Below are positions 22,226 to 24,156 of a stretch of DNA of 24,156 bases, piece after piece; positions within the stretch are counted from its first letter, which is position 1, and each line of letters begins with the position of its first letter. A model generated the notes under the pieces. The model saw only the letters and a program-made list of their open reading frames with translations, did no database searches and had not been told where the DNA came from. The translations under genes and the position numbers were made by a program. Source of the DNA: an uncultured Butyrivibrio sp. Lineage in GTDB: Bacteria; Bacillota; Clostridia; Lachnospirales; Lachnospiraceae. The stretch is from contig CAJTON010000030.1 of NCBI GenBank assembly GCA_910577605.1, positions 15,164-39,319 of the forward strand. Reading direction: 5' to 3'.

Positions 22226-22924
22226 GTGAAGCTGCTCGTCAGGAATCTGTGCAAAAAATACGACGAAGTTACTATCATTGGAAACGCAAGCTATACATTC
22301 GAGCAGGACAGGATATACGCCGTGCTGGGCGCCGCCAAATCCGGAAAAACGACGTTTCTTGACTGCATAGGCAGGGAGGTTACGCCCGACAGCGGCAGCA
22401 TAAGGCTTGACGGCGCCGCCGTCAAAGATGTCGATTATTCGGATTTCGGTTTCGTAACCAAAGAACCTTTGCTTATAGAGTATATGACAGGCAGGGAATA
22501 TGTGCGTTACTGCCTGAAGCTTCAGGGCAGCGGCGAGGATAAGATCGACGAATATTTTGATATGCTGGGAATGGGAGAAGATACCCTCGATATGCTGATA
22601 AGGGAGTATACCGACGGCGAGAAGCAGGCGCTTCAGATGATCGTCATAATGGCGGTGGACCCTCCGGTCATACTGATGGACGAGCCTTTTTTCGGCAGTA
22701 AAAACGAAAAGGCTGTAAAGCGGTTTATAAGCTCCATGAAGCCCGAGCATATTATAATTATGACTGCGGATTCGCTTGAAAGGGTGCGCGGCGTGAGCGA
22801 CGAGATACTTACGATAAATCACGGAGCTGTCGAGGGATATACCGCGGGCGCTTTGGAGGACGGCGAAATATTAAGCCGTATTGAGGCAATAACGAATGAG
22901 AGCGGGGAAGAAACCAATGCTTAA
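22226..22924 (+). CDS. ABC transporter ATP-binding protein, degenerate motifs
   Basis: Nucleotide-binding subunit of an ABC exporter, 232 residues, paired with a permease. Walker A GAAKSGKTT (35-43) and Walker B VILMDEP (148-154) are present. The Q-loop position has GFVTKE rather than a Gln (Lys79 where Gln is usual), the signature reads YTDGEKQ (128-134) rather than LSGGQ, and the switch-His position reads MTADS (179-183) with Ala. So ATP binding is likely, but normal hydrolysis is uncertain. GTG start at 22226 has GGAGGTGA just upstream with proper spacing. The end overlaps the permease start by 8 bp, so the two are translationally coupled. Confidence 0.85.
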   Translation: MKLLVRNLCKKYDEVTIIGNASYTFEQDRIYAVLGAAKSGKTTFLDCIGREVTPDSGSIRLDGAAVKDVDYSDFGFVTKEPLLIEYMTGREYVRYCLKLQGSGEDKIDEYFDMLGMGEDTLDMLIREYTDGEKQALQMIVIMAVDPPVILMDEPFFGSKNEKAVKRFISSMKPEHIIIMTADSLERVRGVSDEILTINHGAVEGYTAGALEDGEILSRIEAITNESGEETNA

Positions 22925-24156
22925 AACGATCCTGCGCGCGGGCTACGCGTCATATGTGTCCCGCGGCAACAGACTTATATACATTATAAATAAAACGCCG
23001 ATAATCGGCAGACTTGTGCAGAGCGATGCGTACAGTCCTGGGAATGCCCAGACCGTCGCCAGCGTTATCGGAGAGATTTTCCATATTTTCTGGCAGATAG
23101 TCAAAACGGCGGCGTATGTGGCGCTGTTCATGCTGGTGCCGAGATACTTCTTCGCGAGATATTCAGCGGTAGGAGCTAACGGCTTCGCTATCGAGAACTG
23201 TTTTGTGTATTTTACCGTTATCATGTCATGCTTCTGCGGTTCGATAAACAATTCCGGTATTTTTAATGTGAACAAGGAAGGCTTTGTCATGCTGCGCGAG
23301 CTTAAATGCCGTCCCAAGGATTATTTCAGAATGGTGATACTGCGCAAGGCCGTCTACGAGTTCATTTCTTTCTGGCTTGTTTTTTCGGTCTTCGGCATGG
23401 ATATATTTAAAGCTTTTTATCTTACGCTGATCGTAGTGCTTTCTCGTTTTGTCGGGGAGGCTATAAATATACTTGTTTTCAGGAGCACGCAGAGGTCGTT
23501 TTCGTCGATCAAAGGCGCGAGCATTGCCGTAATGCTGCTTTCGCTTCTTGCGGCGTATTTTATTCCGTATGTGCGCGGATATGTGCCGGGAGCTTACGCT
23601 CTTATTTTTAATACTCTGTGGATGCTTGTCGTTCTGGTGGTCTCTTCGTTTTTTATTTACTATATATGGAATTACAACGGGTACGCGAAGATAGCCTCCG
23701 TACTTTTCACAAGAAAGACTCTTGACAGCAATGAGGAAGTCGGAGAGATTAATCCGGTGGACGACGATTATTTTGAAAAGAACGGCGCGGAGATAAAGGA
23801 AAAGGTAATAGAGGGCGCGAATATGGGCGCATACAGATATTCAAACCGTATCTTCTTTAAGCGCGACCGTAAATTCATATCGAGATGCGTTACGGTGAGG
23901 GTGCTTATCGTTCTTGTGGTGTTTATAGCGGCGCTGATAATGATAAACAGCGGAATGGAGGAAAACGTATACAAGGCGATATCTTATTCGATGCCGGTGC
24001 TTGTGTTTGCCATGTACGCTCTTTCGGGCAGCGGTTCGATATGCAGACGTATGTATTACAGATGCGATGTCGATCTGCTGCGCAACGGATATTACAGAAG
24101 AAAGGACGATATAACCGCTAATTATCTCATAAGGCTCAGGTATCTTATTATGATAG
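22917..24156 (+). CDS. ABC transporter permease (3' end outside window)
   Basis: Open frame from an ATG at 22917, which overlaps the ATPase stop, to the window end, 413 codons without stop. The protein begins MLKTILRAGYASYVSRGN. Hydrophobic segments: near 60-80 (FHIFWQIVKTAAYVALFMLV), 98-115, 150-180 (FISFWLVFSVFGMDIFKAFY), 195-215, 225-250, then a long charged cytoplasmic stretch (about 255-320) and two helices near 325-370. This is an ABC-2-type or related export permease with a large internal loop; the family and substrate cannot be named. Charged RYFFARYS and RRKDDITANYL segments sit between helices. GGGAAG lies upstream of the ATG. Confidence 0.8.
   Translation, partial: MLKTILRAGYASYVSRGNRLIYIINKTPIIGRLVQSDAYSPGNAQTVASVIGEIFHIFWQIVKTAAYVALFMLVPRYFFARYSAVGANGFAIENCFVYFTVIMSCFCGSINNSGIFNVNKEGFVMLRELKCRPKDYFRMVILRKAVYEFISFWLVFSVFGMDIFKAFYLTLIVVLSRFVGEAINILVFRSTQRSFSSIKGASIAVMLLSLLAAYFIPYVRGYVPGAYALIFNTLWMLVVLVVSSFFIYYIWNYNGYAKIASVLFTRKTLDSNEEVGEINPVDDDYFEKNGAEIKEKVIEGANMGAYRYSNRIFFKRDRKFISRCVTVRVLIVLVVFIAALIMINSGMEENVYKAISYSMPVLVFAMYALSGSGSICRRMYYRCDVDLLRNGYYRRKDDITANYLIRLRYLIMI

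Noticed and set aside
1..24156. Search for CRISPR arrays, IS elements, tRNA, rRNA, attachment sites
   Set aside because: No regularly spaced repeats, transposase motifs, tRNA cloverleaf or rRNA sequence was found by reading both strands.

Overview
The window reads as chromosomal DNA of an anaerobic, Gram-positive member of the Clostridia (Eubacteriales; Lachnospiraceae- or Oscillospiraceae-like, family not decided). The basis is strong AGGAGG-type ribosome sites, TTG and GTG starts, a CIRCE-controlled groESL operon, an LTA-synthase-type sulfatase, Clostridia-typical families (DUF6062, DUF4422, a YolD-like protein with the Clostridial NLPHH...RPRMS motif) and a Cys-rich Fe-S flavoprotein. No rRNA, tRNA, IS element, CRISPR array or phage gene was seen. 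No gene-free gap exceeds 300 bases; the longer intergenic stretches hold promoters, operators and terminators.

Layout. (1) 1-2104: the 3' part of an LTA-synthase-like gene converges on a DUF6062 gene, which is divergent from a MocR-type regulator; the two divergent promoters share their -35 region. (2) 2141-4744: MocR regulator, a DUF4422 glycosyltransferase with its own promoter, then a small acidic membrane protein on the other strand; a 15-bp hairpin serves as a shared terminator. (3) 4935-6984: an unrecognised 371-aa protein followed by an OGG1-type DNA glycosylase, probably one transcript. (4) 7040-9191: groES-groEL with CIRCE, an extra dyad in the promoter and a strong terminator. (5) 9202-12513: a MarR regulator with two operator-like boxes on its promoter, a co-transcribed MATE exporter and a second, convergent MATE exporter. 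(6) 12528-20938: a run of four same-strand genes with short gaps (29 bp or less) and no internal terminator seen: a 1296-aa receptor (ECF-S-like membrane domain, 14 propeller blades, Y_Y_Y, HD-GYP, receiver), a lipoprotein SGNH/CE2-type esterase, a 922-aa Fe-S flavoprotein and a stand-alone HypA. (7) 20941-24156: a YolD-like gene and a PAP2 phosphatase on the minus strand, divergent from an ABC ATPase with degenerate motifs and a permease gene that runs off the window.

The most interesting part is region 6. An external signal receptor of the kind used to sense glycans in other phyla is here joined to a c-di-GMP phosphodiesterase-type output and a receiver, and appears co-transcribed with a secreted esterase, an electron-transfer flavoprotein and a nickel chaperone homologue without a hydrogenase nearby. 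The divergent ABC ATPase, with Walker A and B present but Q-loop, signature and H-loop changed, is a second point of interest.
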